Both the position numbers and the translations under genes were made by a program. From Bacillota bacterium (lineage in GTDB: Bacteria > Bacillota > Clostridia > Clostridiales > Clostridiaceae), in contig JAEZKY010000204.1 of assembly GCA_023435985.1 (NCBI GenBank), positions 1 to 23,098 of the forward strand: 23,098 nt of DNA, read 5' to 3'. The notes under the pieces are model-generated. The model was not told the DNA's origin. It saw only the letters and a program-made list of their open reading frames with translations, and made no database searches. Below are positions 6,181 to 14,557 of the stretch, piece after piece (position 1 is the stretch's first letter; every line of letters begins with the position of its first letter).

Positions 6181-6825
6181 ATGTTAAATGATATAAAGGC
6201 TGCAATCTTTGATTTAGATGGAACTCTGGTAGATTCTATGTGGGTTTGGAGTCAAATCGATACTGATTACCTAAGAAACAAAGGTTATGATGTGCCTACG
6301 AATTTAAAAAATGACATTGAACATTTAAGCTTTAATCAAACTGCAATTTATTTTAAGGAAAAATTCAATCTTAATGATTCCATAGAAAAAATAGTAGCCG
6401 ATTGGCATAACATGGCTTATTATCACTACTCCAATAATGTAAAATTAAAATCAGGAGTAAAAGAATTTTTGGATTATTTAAAATCTCATAAAGTAAAAAT
6501 TGCTTTAGCTACTAGTAATTCACACTCTCTATTAGAAGCTTGCTTAAAAAATAATAAAATTTATAATTATTTTGATTCAATCACAACTACTGATGAAGTT
6601 TCTAATGGTAAAGATTCTCCAGATGTATATTTATTGGCTGCCCATAAATTAGGCATCAATCCAAAAAATTGTGTTGTTTTTGAAGATATATTACCCGCTG
6701 TACAATCTGCAAAATGTGCTAACATGAAAGTAATTGCGGTAAAAGATACTGAATGCTTAAATTCAAGGGAAGATTTTGTTAAATATGCAGATAACTATAT
6801 TACTTCATTCTTTGATCTGTTATAG
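6181..6825 (+). CDS. HAD-superfamily phosphatase (beta-phosphoglucomutase-like subfamily)
   Basis: The 214-residue protein carries all four HAD motifs: FDLDGT (nucleophile Asp11, acid/base Asp13), ATSNS (Thr111), the lysine of NGKDSPDVY (Lys144) and VFED (Glu168, Asp169). Residues about 16-85 form an all-helical C1 cap, as in beta-phosphoglucomutase and small sugar-phosphate phosphatases. The motif SPDVYLLAAHKLGI is typical of this branch. The substrate cannot be deduced; a sugar phosphate or nucleotide is likely. I chose ATG 6181 because GGAGG ends five bases upstream; the GTG at 6169 would put the ribosome site inside the gene. It has its own promoter and terminator and no functional neighbour. 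Confidence 0.88.
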   Translation: MLNDIKAAIFDLDGTLVDSMWVWSQIDTDYLRNKGYDVPTNLKNDIEHLSFNQTAIYFKEKFNLNDSIEKIVADWHNMAYYHYSNNVKLKSGVKEFLDYLKSHKVKIALATSNSHSLLEACLKNNKIYNYFDSITTTDEVSNGKDSPDVYLLAAHKLGINPKNCVVFEDILPAVQSAKCANMKVIAVKDTECLNSREDFVKYADNYITSFFDLL

Positions 6826-6962
6826 TAAATAAATATAACGTATTTTTTAAGTTTATGTAATAGTGTATAGACTTTTTGATCATAATTTTCTTGTATCTTG
6901 TATTATTTCAACTTTTAAATCCTTTATATGCAGAAGTAACTACATTTTAATAATAAAAAAAC

Positions 6963-7009
6963 AAAGACAGGCACATTTTTTTAGTCCTTCTTAATGTACC
7001 TGTCTTTTT
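6963..7009. terminator. Bidirectional terminator between the HAD and parvulin genes
   Basis: AAAGACAGG (6963-6971) pairs with CCTGTCTTT (6999-7007), then a mismatch and a further five pairs (6973-6977 with 6993-6997). The plus strand ends in TTTTT. The minus strand ends in TTTGTTTTTTT. Confidence 0.85.
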
Positions 7010-7103
7010 ATTATAATTATTAAAATCTAATTCATGCTCTATTAGCATTTCACTTGGTTATTTCAAGAATGTATAAAAATAACTCTTAGATAATCACATG
7101 CAA

Positions 7104-7850
7104 TTACTTTCTCTCAACTCCATACTTTCCTTCTAATTCCTTTAAAATTTGTTCATACTTAGTATGTTGATTTTGTTTTACTAATTCATTTAAAACATTA
7201 TCCTTTACCTCATCAAAGCTAGTAACTGATGCTTCATTCTTTGCATCTACTACTATTAAATGATATCCAAATTGAGTTTTAACTGGCTCAGTAATTGTAC
7301 CTATTTCTGCATTAAATGCAGCTTCTTCAAATTCTGGTACCATCATGCCTTTTGAAAATTCACCTAAATTTCCACCCTGCATATTTGATGGACACATTGA
7401 ATATTTCATTGCAGCATCACCAAATGATATTTGTTCACTTAAAATTTCTTCCTTAGCCTTTTTAGCTTCTTCTTCTGTTTCCACTAAGATATGTCTGGCA
7501 GAAACTGTTGCTGGCTTCCCAAAAGCTTCTTTATTATTTTCATAATATTTTTTAACTTCATCATCTGTAACAGTTACATCTGCTAATATCTTGTTTATTG
7601 CCATTGAAGTTACCACTTCTTTTGATATACTTTCTATAGCATCTTTATATTCTTGTGTTTTATCTAAGTTTATTTCTTTTCCAAATTTATTCATTAATTC
7701 AAATGAAATTAGTTGTTCTACTAATTGCTTTCTTTTTTCTTCATTTTGCAAATCTCCTCGTTGTTCTTGAGGATATCTGCTGATAATCGCATCTAAATCT
7801 TTTTCTGTTATTTCATGTCCTGCTGCAATAGCTAATACCTTATTTTCCAT
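7104..7850 (-). CDS. Cytoplasmic parvulin-type peptidylprolyl isomerase (PrsA/SurA-like, no signal peptide)
   Basis: The 248-residue protein has an N-terminal SurA/PrsA-like helical part (about 1-110) and a rotamase domain (about 115-203). Parvulin signatures are VSARHILVETEEEAKKAKEE (His120), SFGDAAMKYS, GGNLGEFSKGMMVPEFEEAAF and TQFGYHLIVV (His197). A short C-terminal helix follows. Parvulins speed cis-trans isomerisation of proline bonds and act as foldases. Unlike PrsA there is no signal peptide or lipobox: the N-terminus MENKVLAIAAGHEITEKDLD is soluble. A cytoplasmic chaperone is therefore likely, though the client is unknown. AAGGAG lies seven bases before ATG 7850. The gene is transcribed alone and converges on the HAD gene. 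Confidence 0.88.
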   Translation of the reverse strand: MENKVLAIAAGHEITEKDLDAIISRYPQEQRGDLQNEEKRKQLVEQLISFELMNKFGKEINLDKTQEYKDAIESISKEVVTSMAINKILADVTVTDDEVKKYYENNKEAFGKPATVSARHILVETEEEAKKAKEEILSEQISFGDAAMKYSMCPSNMQGGNLGEFSKGMMVPEFEEAAFNAEIGTITEPVKTQFGYHLIVVDAKNEASVTSFDEVKDNVLNELVKQNQHTKYEQILKELEGKYGVERK

Positions 7851-8010
7851 GTAAATTCTCCTTTTATAATAAATATTTTTATCTTATTTTTCTTAACAAT
7901 TTGTTTTATACATTTCATTTTAACAGTATCTGTCCCTTCAAACAACAATATAACCAAATATTTTTTATTTGCAGACAACATAATCTAATATACATAAATC
8001 TGTAATATGA

Positions 8011-8019
8011 TGTTATAAT
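8011..8019 (+). promoter_or_regulatory. Extended -10 promoter of ung
   Basis: TGTTATAAT is a perfect -10 with the TGn extension, with no clear -35. The predicted start near 8026 would leave only about ten bases before the ATG. Confidence 0.5.
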
Positions 8020-8035
8020 AACTTTGGGTGATGTT

Positions 8036-8713
8036 ATGTCTGAAATATTGAAAAATGATTGGAAAAATTATTTAGAATCTGAATTTCATAAAGATTATTA
8101 TCTTAAATTAAGGAAATTTTTAGTCAATGAATATAATTCTAAGGTCATCTATCCAAATATGTATGACCTTTTTAATGCTTTGCATTTTACACCTTACAAA
8201 GATGTAAAAGTCGTTATCTTAGGCCAGGATCCTTATCATGGTCCAAAACAGGCACATGGCTTAAGTTTTTCCGTTAATCCTGGTGTAAAAGCCCCACCAT
8301 CTTTAATTAATATCTACAAGGAGCTTCATGATGACTTAGGATGCTATATTCCAAACAATGGCTATCTAAAAAAATGGGCTGATCAAGGTGTTTTATTGCT
8401 AAATACAGTACTTACTGTCAGAGCTGGGGAAGCCAACTCGCATAGAAACAAAGGCTGGGAGGAATTTACTAATAGGATTATTACTATATTAAACGAAAAG
8501 GAAACTCCTATAGTTTTTATTCTCTGGGGAAATAATGCTATTTCAAAAACTAGTTTAATTACTAATCCAAAGCATTTTATCATAAAATCAGTTCATCCTA
8601 GTCCGTTGTCAGCGTCAAGAGGTTTTTTTGGCAGTAGACCATTTTCAAAAACAAATGATTTTTTAGCTTCTACTAATCAAACACCAATAGACTGGCAAAT
8701 TGACAATATATAA
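8036..8713 (+). CDS. ung: Uracil-DNA glycosylase (family 1)
   Basis: The 225-residue protein removes uracil from DNA to begin base-excision repair. The family-1 motifs are complete: GQDPYHGP (63-70) with the catalytic Asp65, LSFSV with the uracil-stacking Phe78, LLLNTVLTVRAGEANSH with the base-reading Asn123, and HPSPLSASRG (187-196) with catalytic His187 and the minor-groove loop. The length matches the family. I chose ATG 8036. The TTG at 8024 would extend it by four residues but coincides with the expected transcript start. The ribosome site is weak (GGTGA, four bases away) and the leader very short. No clear terminator follows. Confidence 0.96.
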   Translation: MSEILKNDWKNYLESEFHKDYYLKLRKFLVNEYNSKVIYPNMYDLFNALHFTPYKDVKVVILGQDPYHGPKQAHGLSFSVNPGVKAPPSLINIYKELHDDLGCYIPNNGYLKKWADQGVLLLNTVLTVRAGEANSHRNKGWEEFTNRIITILNEKETPIVFILWGNNAISKTSLITNPKHFIIKSVHPSPLSASRGFFGSRPFSKTNDFLASTNQTPIDWQIDNI

Positions 8714-8862
8714 AATATAAGCGTAATTTAATATTGTCATTCTTAATACATCTAAATAATCATTGTGAAGAGATAATTTTAACTTAATACTTACATGAAT
8801 ACTTATGACATCTAGTGTATAATATTCATATGAGCATTCTGCTGACTTAAGGAGGTTATTTT

Positions 8863-9273
8863 GTGGAATATAAATTTACTCATAATGACAAGGAATACGT
8901 ATTAACAAAGGAAAATTGCGACGGAATATTTTTTGATGATGAAGCTACGGTTTCAGACTTATCTATAGATACTATTTTAAATGCCTTAAATGAAGGCGAA
9001 GAGGTAAACTTTTCAAATGAGTATTACATGGAAAAATGTTCTTGTAACTCTCAAGAAGAAATAAATAAATCTTATCGTTATTTAGAATATCACTTTTTTA
9101 TTTACACAAAAAATAATGATTATATAATAAATACTATTAGTAATGAATATAAACATACATCCTTCAATCAACTTTTTAGATTAGGTAAAGTTGATGATAG
9201 TTATATAGTTAGTGTAACAGTATGTCCTAGCTGCGGTGAATATTCAATATCAGTCGAACAATGTACTGTTTAA
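8863..9273 (+). CDS. DUF3785-like clostridial protein of unknown function
   Basis: The 136-residue acidic protein resembles the clostridial DUF3785 family, from memory of the family pattern. It opens MEYKFTHNDKEYVLTKENC. Cysteines occur as CSC (59 and 61) and CPSC near the C-terminus, with Cys134 near the end, so metal binding is possible. There are no membrane segments or signal peptide. It starts with GTG; AAGGAGG ends seven bases upstream. A TATAAT at 8818-8823 may be its -10, but no good -35 is seen. A strong terminator follows at 9287-9308. Nothing nearby suggests a role. Confidence 0.75.
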   Translation: MEYKFTHNDKEYVLTKENCDGIFFDDEATVSDLSIDTILNALNEGEEVNFSNEYYMEKCSCNSQEEINKSYRYLEYHFFIYTKNNDYIINTISNEYKHTSFNQLFRLGKVDDSYIVSVTVCPSCGEYSISVEQCTV

Positions 9274-9286
9274 TCAAATAATTTAC

Positions 9287-9308
9287 AAAAGGGCCTATGG
9301 CCCTTTTT
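9287..9308 (+). terminator. Terminator of the DUF3785-like gene
   Basis: A nine-base-pair stem AAAAGGGCC/GGCCCTTTT closes on a three-base loop and runs into TTTTT, 13 bases after the stop codon. Confidence 0.88.
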
Positions 9309-9378
9309 GACTATATTTTAGAACCTTAAATCTCTAAAAAATTTCCGTATTCTCATTCCATAGCAAGTTTTTTATACT

Positions 9379-9414
9379 AAAAAACAAAAAGCACTAACCT
9401 ACGTTAGTGCTTTT
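9379..9414 (-). terminator. Terminator of the 5S-tRNA-Phe unit
   Basis: A perfect 12-bp stem (9387-9398 with 9403-9414) has a four-base loop. On the minus strand the U-rich tail TTTTTGTTTTTT follows. It begins five bases after the CCA end of tRNA-Phe. Confidence 0.88.
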
Positions 9415-9418
9415 AATA

Positions 9419-9494
<76 letters not shown>

Positions 9495-9499
9495 ATCTT

Positions 9500-9616
9500 A
9501 CCTGGCAACGTCTTACTCTTCCACACAGTCTCCCGTGCAGTACCATCAGCGCTGTAGACCTTAACTTTCCTGTTCGGAATGGGAAGGAGTGTTACCTCTA
9601 CGCCATCATCACCAGA
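9500..9616 (-). rRNA. rrf: 5S ribosomal RNA (not next to 16S/23S)
   Basis: The 117-base gene reads TCTGGTGATGATGGCG at its 5' end, has the conserved CCCATTCCGAACAGG loop, and ends GTTGCCAGG, which pairs with the 5' end. It looks intact. No 23S lies upstream: the next feature on this strand is a ferredoxin gene. A perfect promoter five bases ahead and a tRNA-Phe just behind make it an independent unit. Ends may be off by one or two bases. Confidence 0.95.
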
Positions 9617-9627
9617 TCACAAGTAGT

Positions 9628-9656
9628 ATTATATCGAGATATAAACATTATGTCAA
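9628..9656 (-). promoter_or_regulatory. Consensus promoter of the 5S-tRNA-Phe unit
   Basis: On the minus strand, TTGACA (9656-9651), a 17-base spacer and TATAAT (9633-9628) are perfect. The predicted start near 9621 is about five bases before the 5S gene. Confidence 0.85.
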
Positions 9657-9701
9657 CAACTTTTTTCTATTTTTATTTAATCTTGTTAAATCATCAAATG
9701 G

Positions 9702-9783
9702 TATTTTGTGTCAAACATTCGATTATATTTATCTTATCACAGACATAAAATCAATTTTAAATGACACAAAATATACATTATTT
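9702..9783. repeat. 12-base inverted repeat with a 58-base spacer
   Basis: TATTTTGTGTCA (9702-9713) is exactly repeated in inverse at 9772-9783. It lies between the stop of the ferredoxin gene and the 5S promoter. It could form a large stem that ends ferredoxin transcripts, or be a pair of protein sites; neither is shown. Confidence 0.4.
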
Positions 9784-9812
9784 TTTAACTTATTGCTACT
9801 TTTTACTATACC

Positions 9813-10121
9813 TTAGATAACTAAATCCTCTATTACTTTTCCACCTTCAATATGTTCGTCCATGATTCGTTCAACATCTTCCACTTTAACATTTCCATAC
9901 CAAGTTCCTTCTGGGTAAACTACTACGATTGGTCCCTTGTTACATACACCTAAACATCCAGTGTTAGTAACCATTACTTCATTTATTAGGTCCCTATCTT
10001 CAACTTCTTCCATAAACTTTTGCACAACCTTAACCGAATCTTTACTGAAACACATTCCTTTTTGCATTCCGTTAACTCTACAACTCGCACATACAAAAAT
10101 ATGATGCTTTAAACTTATCAT
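9813..10121 (-). CDS. Thioredoxin-like [2Fe-2S] ferredoxin (C. pasteurianum type)
   Basis: The 102-residue protein strongly resembles the [2Fe-2S] ferredoxin of C. pasteurianum in length and pattern. It starts MISLKHHIFVCASCR and has MCFSKDSV, TGCLGVC and PIVVVYPEGTWYGNV. Cluster cysteines are expected at 11, 24, 56 and 60 (C-x12-C and C-x3-C); Cys14 matches the extra, non-essential cysteine of that protein. These are small thioredoxin-fold electron carriers; in C. pasteurianum one is linked to nitrogenase. No nif gene is present here, so the partner is unknown. I chose ATG 10121 because GGGGAAAG precedes it and homologues start there. A TTGACA at 10175-10170 may be its -35, but the -10 is poor. 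Confidence 0.92.
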   Translation of the reverse strand: MISLKHHIFVCASCRVNGMQKGMCFSKDSVKVVQKFMEEVEDRDLINEVMVTNTGCLGVCNKGPIVVVYPEGTWYGNVKVEDVERIMDEHIEGGKVIEDLVI

Positions 10122-10427
10122 TTTACTTTCCCCACTTTCGTAAATTAAATATTTATATTTCTTCAATAATGTCAAAGTATAGACCTACTATAAAACTGAG
10201 ATGACAAAATCAAAGCCAATATCAATTTTGAAAATATTTTTTCACCTATTTATTTAATTGTATTAATTTTTCACATCATGTTTTTTATTATTTTTACCAT
10301 TTTATCATCTAATTCTTCTCTTGACAATTAATTTTTAATATAAAGATATTAATTTATTTTTCTAATTCATTGTGCCATAATTAAATAAAATAACGAATGT
10401 ATTTTTAATTCTAGTTGGAGGTATTTT
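10122..10427. other. Divergent intergenic region between the ferredoxin and Sir2 genes
   Basis: This 306-base AT-rich gap should hold both promoters. TTGACA on the minus strand at 10175-10170 and TTGACA on the plus strand at 10321-10326 are exact -35 matches, but neither has a good -10 at the right distance. I see no gene or strong structure. Confidence 0.4.
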
Positions 10428-11159
10428 ATGAGTGTTGAAAAATTATCAAATATTCTAAGAGAAAGTAACAACATAGTTTTTTTTGGTGGTGCTGGTGTCA
10501 GTACTGAATCCGACATTCCAGATTTCAGAAGTTCAAATGGGTTATTTAATAAAAAACTGAATATTACATTTACTCCAGAACAATTAGTATCACATACTTT
10601 TTATATGAAGTATCCAGAAGAGTTTTTTAGGTTCTATAAATCTAAGCTTATATATCCTGAAGCAAAGCCAAATAGTGGCCACTTGGTCTTAGCCAGACTT
10701 GAAGAAATGGGAAAACTAAAAGCTATTGTAACGCAAAATATAGATGGACTTCATCAAATGGCAGGGAGTAAAAACGTCTTTGAGCTTCACGGATCTGTTC
10801 ATAGAAATTATTGCACTAAATGTCATGCATTTTATGATGCAAAATTTGTTTTAGAATCAGAAGGAGCTCCTATCTGTACTAAATGTGGTGGCTCTATTAA
10901 GCCTGATGTAGTTCTTTATGAAGAAGGCCTAGACGACAGTGTAATTAGAGGTGCAATAAATGCAATTTCTAAAGCTGATACTCTTATTATTGGTGGAACT
11001 TCACTTGTTGTTTATCCTGCTGCCGGTCTTATAGATTATTTTAAAGGCAATAACCTTATACTTATAAATAAAAGTTCCACTTCTGCTGATTCAAAAGCTG
11101 ATTTAGTTATACACGATTCCATTGGTAAAGTTCTAAGTGAAGCTGTAAATTCATTATAA
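10428..11159 (+). CDS. Sir2-family NAD-dependent protein deacylase
   Basis: The 243-residue sirtuin removes acyl groups from lysines, using NAD and releasing nicotinamide. Motifs in order are GAGVSTESDIPDFRS (21-35), the NAD site TQNIDGLHQ (102-110; Gln103, Asn104, Asp106), the catalytic His121 in LHG, zinc cysteines 129/132 and 150/153 (CTKC twice), KPDVVLYEE (158-166), and GTSLVVYPAAG (190-200). The length is typical of bacterial CobB/SrtN-type enzymes. GGAGG lies six bases before the ATG. It is monocistronic, with a hairpin terminator just after it. Which acyl groups it prefers cannot be read from the sequence. Confidence 0.95.
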   Translation: MSVEKLSNILRESNNIVFFGGAGVSTESDIPDFRSSNGLFNKKLNITFTPEQLVSHTFYMKYPEEFFRFYKSKLIYPEAKPNSGHLVLARLEEMGKLKAIVTQNIDGLHQMAGSKNVFELHGSVHRNYCTKCHAFYDAKFVLESEGAPICTKCGGSIKPDVVLYEEGLDDSVIRGAINAISKADTLIIGGTSLVVYPAAGLIDYFKGNNLILINKSSTSADSKADLVIHDSIGKVLSEAVNSL

Positions 11160-11174
11160 AGCTAATATTATAGT

Positions 11175-11199
11175 AAAACGTGGCCTATGCCACGTTTTT
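11175..11199 (+). terminator. Terminator of the Sir2 gene
   Basis: A ten-base-pair stem AAAACGTGGC/GCCACGTTTT with a four-base loop ends in TTTTT, 15 bases after the stop codon. Confidence 0.88.
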
Positions 11200-11349
11200 A
11201 ATTTAATTCTTTCGATTTTCTTTCGAATTTATATCACTCTTTTATAATTTTTATCTTCTAACATGTTTATTATAAGGTTTGTTTATTTTTCCTAATATAT
11301 ACTTATATGGTAAACTAATATTAACGCAACTGCTCATAGGGGGGATAAA

Positions 11350-12045
11350 ATGCAAAATTATAATATTTTAGTTGTTGATGATGATAAAACAATAACTGAT
11401 GCAATAGAAGTATACTTGACCAATGAAGGCTACAATATTCTAAAAGCATATGATGGTTTTCAGGCATTAGAAGTATTACAGCATAATAGTGTACATCTTA
11501 TCTTAATGGATATAATGATGCCTAATATGAATGGCATAAGAGCAACCATGAAAATACGCGAAGAAAAACAGCTTCCAATAATAATGCTTTCAGCTAAATC
11601 TGAAGACACTGATAAAATATTAGGGTTAAATTTTGGTGCCGATGATTATATAACAAAACCATTTAACCCATTGGAACTCATAGCTAGAGTTAATTCTCAA
11701 ATCAGGAGATATACAAAGTTTTCTCCTCTTAAGGAAAATAATAATGTTATTCGCATAGGGGCACTAGAACTTAATAAAGAAAGTAAAGAAATCTTCGCAG
11801 AAGGTGAACCTGTAAAGCTAACCCCATTGGAATTTAAGATATTAATCCTTCTTATGAGTAACCCTAATAGAGTATTTTCTATTGAAGAAATCTATGAGAG
11901 AGTTTGGAATGAACCTGCTTACAGTAATGTTGATACTGTTTCTGTACATATAAGACATATAAGGGAAAAGATCGAAATAAACCCTAAGGAACCAAGATAT
12001 TTAAAGGTGGTGTGGGGAATTGGATACAAAATTGAAAAACAATAA
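11350..12045 (+). CDS. OmpR/PhoB-family response regulator (VanR-like)
   Basis: The 231-residue protein has a receiver domain (about 4-118) with the acidic cluster Asp10-12, phospho-acceptor Asp54 in LMDIMMP, Ser81 and Lys103 in YITKPFNP. A winged-helix DNA-binding domain (about 133-230) follows, with LTPLEFKILILLMSNPNRVF and VHIRHIREKI (recognition helix) and ending GIGYKIEK. Once phosphorylated by the overlapping downstream kinase it would bind DNA and alter transcription. The ATG follows AGGGGGGATAAA. Its targets are unknown: no transporter or resistance gene lies beside the pair. Its 3' end overlaps the kinase gene by about 26 bases, which implies coupled translation. Confidence 0.93.
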   Translation: MQNYNILVVDDDKTITDAIEVYLTNEGYNILKAYDGFQALEVLQHNSVHLILMDIMMPNMNGIRATMKIREEKQLPIIMLSAKSEDTDKILGLNFGADDYITKPFNPLELIARVNSQIRRYTKFSPLKENNNVIRIGALELNKESKEIFAEGEPVKLTPLEFKILILLMSNPNRVFSIEEIYERVWNEPAYSNVDTVSVHIRHIREKIEINPKEPRYLKVVWGIGYKIEKQ

Positions 12046-14323
12046 GAAAACTATTAATAAATATTTTATAATAATATCATTGTGTATTGCCATTTTACCT
12101 ATTCTCTTAGGTTTATCAACTTTTTCAACAGGATTAATTAATAATAGGAACATATCTGATGAGAAGTCAAAAATTTATGATGAGTATATTCCAAACATTA
12201 TAGAAAGTGCTTTCTTTTATGATGAAAGAGGTGATTTAAGAGATGATGCCATTGCTAAAGGAATAGATACTCTTCAAATTATATACAAAAATGAACTATA
12301 TGATGCTCAAAAGTCTTATGAAAACTATTCAAAAAACCCTGATCACTCCGCTGATAAATTAAAAGATTTAAAAGATAACTATGATAAAGCTACCGCAAAT
12401 TTTTATCAAAGTTATGATGACTATAAAAAACAAACTATAGACAATCTTGCTGAAGACATAGCTTATCTTAAAATTATAAATAATCCAGTAAATCTTGAGT
12501 TTTGCATTGAGTTCAAAAACGGGCGAGTAGTAAGTAATATTAGTGGAAGTTCTATTGATTCTATTATTGATGAGACAAAAAGCAAATCTAAAGATTATTT
12601 GATGCTTCTAGATATATCTAATAATTCTCCTAAACAAACAATTAGTACGCATAATATGGATTATAAACCAGATAAATTACTTCCTAATTATTATATATTT
12701 AAAGATCCCGATGTTAGACTAAGTAACATAATTATTAGATTACCAAGTTCCATAAAAAAAGGAGATGAACTTTATACTTTAACACAAAAAGATAAGATAT
12801 CTAATATTATTGGATATGGATCATCAATATTGTTGATATTAGATATAATTATAATGTTTATTTTAATATTTAAATTAAAGAAACAAAAATATATGCAATT
12901 CAAAAGCACCAATATATTAAAACTCCACAGTAAGCTTTCTATTGAAGTCAAGATTTTGACTTATATATTAATTCTGAATACTTTATCAGGATTATACGAT
13001 ATAATTGCTCACTGGGGAAATGACCTTATAGAAAACTATATTTCATATGTACTAGGCCAAGTTTCTTATTTGTATATATGGAGTAGTTTTTGCATGCAGC
13101 TATTTATCCTATTAATAATAACTAGTGCAATAGGATATTTAATACTATGTGATATATATCAATTATATTTAAATAAAAATATAATTAACGCAAAGCAATA
13201 TGTTCAGAAGAACTCTATATTTTTCAGAGTTCATAATAAATTAAATAGTAGCTTTTTTAATAAGTCAATGAATAAAAAAATTAAACTTGCTTTAATTATA
13301 TTTATTATATATCTAGTATCAATAGTTTGGTCAATATGGTTAGTATCAACCCATGGAAGCTTTATATTTTATCTACTGCATAACATTTGGCCTTATGGTA
13401 TATCTCCTTTTAAGTTTATTGGTTCGCTAATCATAAGTATTTTAGGTACAGTATTTATAGTTAAATATATTATCATATTTTTCATTGACATTAATAAACT
13501 AAAAATAACTACAGATAACATTATAAAAGGAACTTATAGCAATGACTTGGAAATTAAGAACTCTTCTATCCTTAAGGAATTAGCCGATAATGTAATAAAT
13601 ATAGAGCAAGGTTTAGACAAGGCTATAGGCAATGCTGTGAAAAGCGAGAGAATGAAAAGTGAATTAATTACTAATGTATCTCATGATTTAAAGACTCCTC
13701 TAACTTCTATAATTAATTATGTAGATCTTTTAGGTAAAGATAATATTTCAGAAGAAAAGAAAAAAGAATATTTGGGAATTCTAGCTGAAAGATCAGCAAG
13801 GTTAAAGATTCTAATTGAAGATTTATTTGAAGCTTCAAAAGCTGCCTCAGGTAATTTAGAAATGCATATGGAAAATTTAGACCCTGTAGCTCTTCTTAGA
13901 CAAACCTTAGGCGAATTTGAAGATAGAATAAGTACTTCTAATTTAAACTTTATAAAAAATATACCACAGCAGAAATTGAATATATATGCAGATGGCAGAA
14001 GAACATTTAGAATATTTCAAAACTTAATTTCTAATATTTTAAAATATTCCTTAAGTGGTACCAGAGTATATATAGACGTTGAAGATAAAAATAACTTCGT
14101 ATTAATAACATTTAAAAATATTTCAAAATATCCATTAACTTTCAGCGAAGAAGAAATCTTAGAAAGATTTAAAAGAGGTGATGCTTCAAGAACAACAGAA
14201 GGTTCAGGTCTTGGATTATCTATTGCAAAGAGTTTAGCAGAGCTTCAAAAAGGTATCTTTGAACTTAAATTCGATGGAGATTTATTTAAAGTTAGTATTT
14301 CATTAAAAAAAGAAAAGTTTTAG
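12020..14323 (+). CDS. Polytopic sensor histidine kinase (VanS-like, degenerate D box)
   Basis: The 767-residue kinase has TM1 at about 14-38, a large outside domain (about 40-260; coiled and charged), then several membrane segments at about 262-285, 310-331, 343-384, 421-442 and 466-490. A HAMP-like linker is followed by the H box SHDLKTPLTS (His555) and the catalytic domain. The latter has the N box FQNLISNILKYS (Asn668, Asn672) and G box GSGLGLS (728-734). The usual D box (DxGxG) is replaced by KNISKYPLTF, and FKRGDASRTTEGSGLGLS follows, as I recall in a large clostridial VanS-like branch. No ATG is available near the start. TTG 12020, with AGGTGG upstream, is my choice; TTG 12032 is the alternative. 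It is cotranscribed with the regulator and ends at a strong terminator. Confidence 0.9.
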   Translation: MDTKLKNNKKTINKYFIIISLCIAILPILLGLSTFSTGLINNRNISDEKSKIYDEYIPNIIESAFFYDERGDLRDDAIAKGIDTLQIIYKNELYDAQKSYENYSKNPDHSADKLKDLKDNYDKATANFYQSYDDYKKQTIDNLAEDIAYLKIINNPVNLEFCIEFKNGRVVSNISGSSIDSIIDETKSKSKDYLMLLDISNNSPKQTISTHNMDYKPDKLLPNYYIFKDPDVRLSNIIIRLPSSIKKGDELYTLTQKDKISNIIGYGSSILLILDIIIMFILIFKLKKQKYMQFKSTNILKLHSKLSIEVKILTYILILNTLSGLYDIIAHWGNDLIENYISYVLGQVSYLYIWSSFCMQLFILLIITSAIGYLILCDIYQLYLNKNIINAKQYVQKNSIFFRVHNKLNSSFFNKSMNKKIKLALIIFIIYLVSIVWSIWLVSTHGSFIFYLLHNIWPYGISPFKFIGSLIISILGTVFIVKYIIIFFIDINKLKITTDNIIKGTYSNDLEIKNSSILKELADNVINIEQGLDKAIGNAVKSERMKSELITNVSHDLKTPLTSIINYVDLLGKDNISEEKKKEYLGILAERSARLKILIEDLFEASKAASGNLEMHMENLDPVALLRQTLGEFEDRISTSNLNFIKNIPQQKLNIYADGRRTFRIFQNLISNILKYSLSGTRVYIDVEDKNNFVLITFKNISKYPLTFSEEEILERFKRGDASRTTEGSGLGLSIAKSLAELQKGIFELKFDGDLFKVSISLKKEKF

Positions 14324-14428
14324 TCTAAATTATGTATAAATAAATTTAATTTGGCAATAAATAATAATGAAGTATTTAACTTCAATATTTAATCGCCTCT
14401 CCCCCATTTTTATTTATATACAATTTGT

Positions 14429-14478
14429 AATGCCATAATATATGTTATCCAAATTAACATATACTATGGCATTTTTAT
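14429..14478 (+). terminator. Terminator of the two-component operon
   Basis: A 19-bp stem with one mismatch (14429-14447 with 14455-14473) has a seven-base loop and runs into TTTTTATTTT on the plus strand. The minus strand has almost no U-tract, so cinA is probably not stopped here. Confidence 0.85.
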
Positions 14479-14557
14479 TTTAGCAAATCTTAGTTATTCA
14501 CTTACAAAGTTTATTTAATAAAAGAAAGAAATTGATTTGTTATTTTTCTATTATATC

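Noticed and set aside
9589..9816. Open frame on the plus strand over the 5S gene and its promoter
   Set aside because: Its first codons are antisense 5S rRNA and the rest is low-complexity AT-rich sequence.
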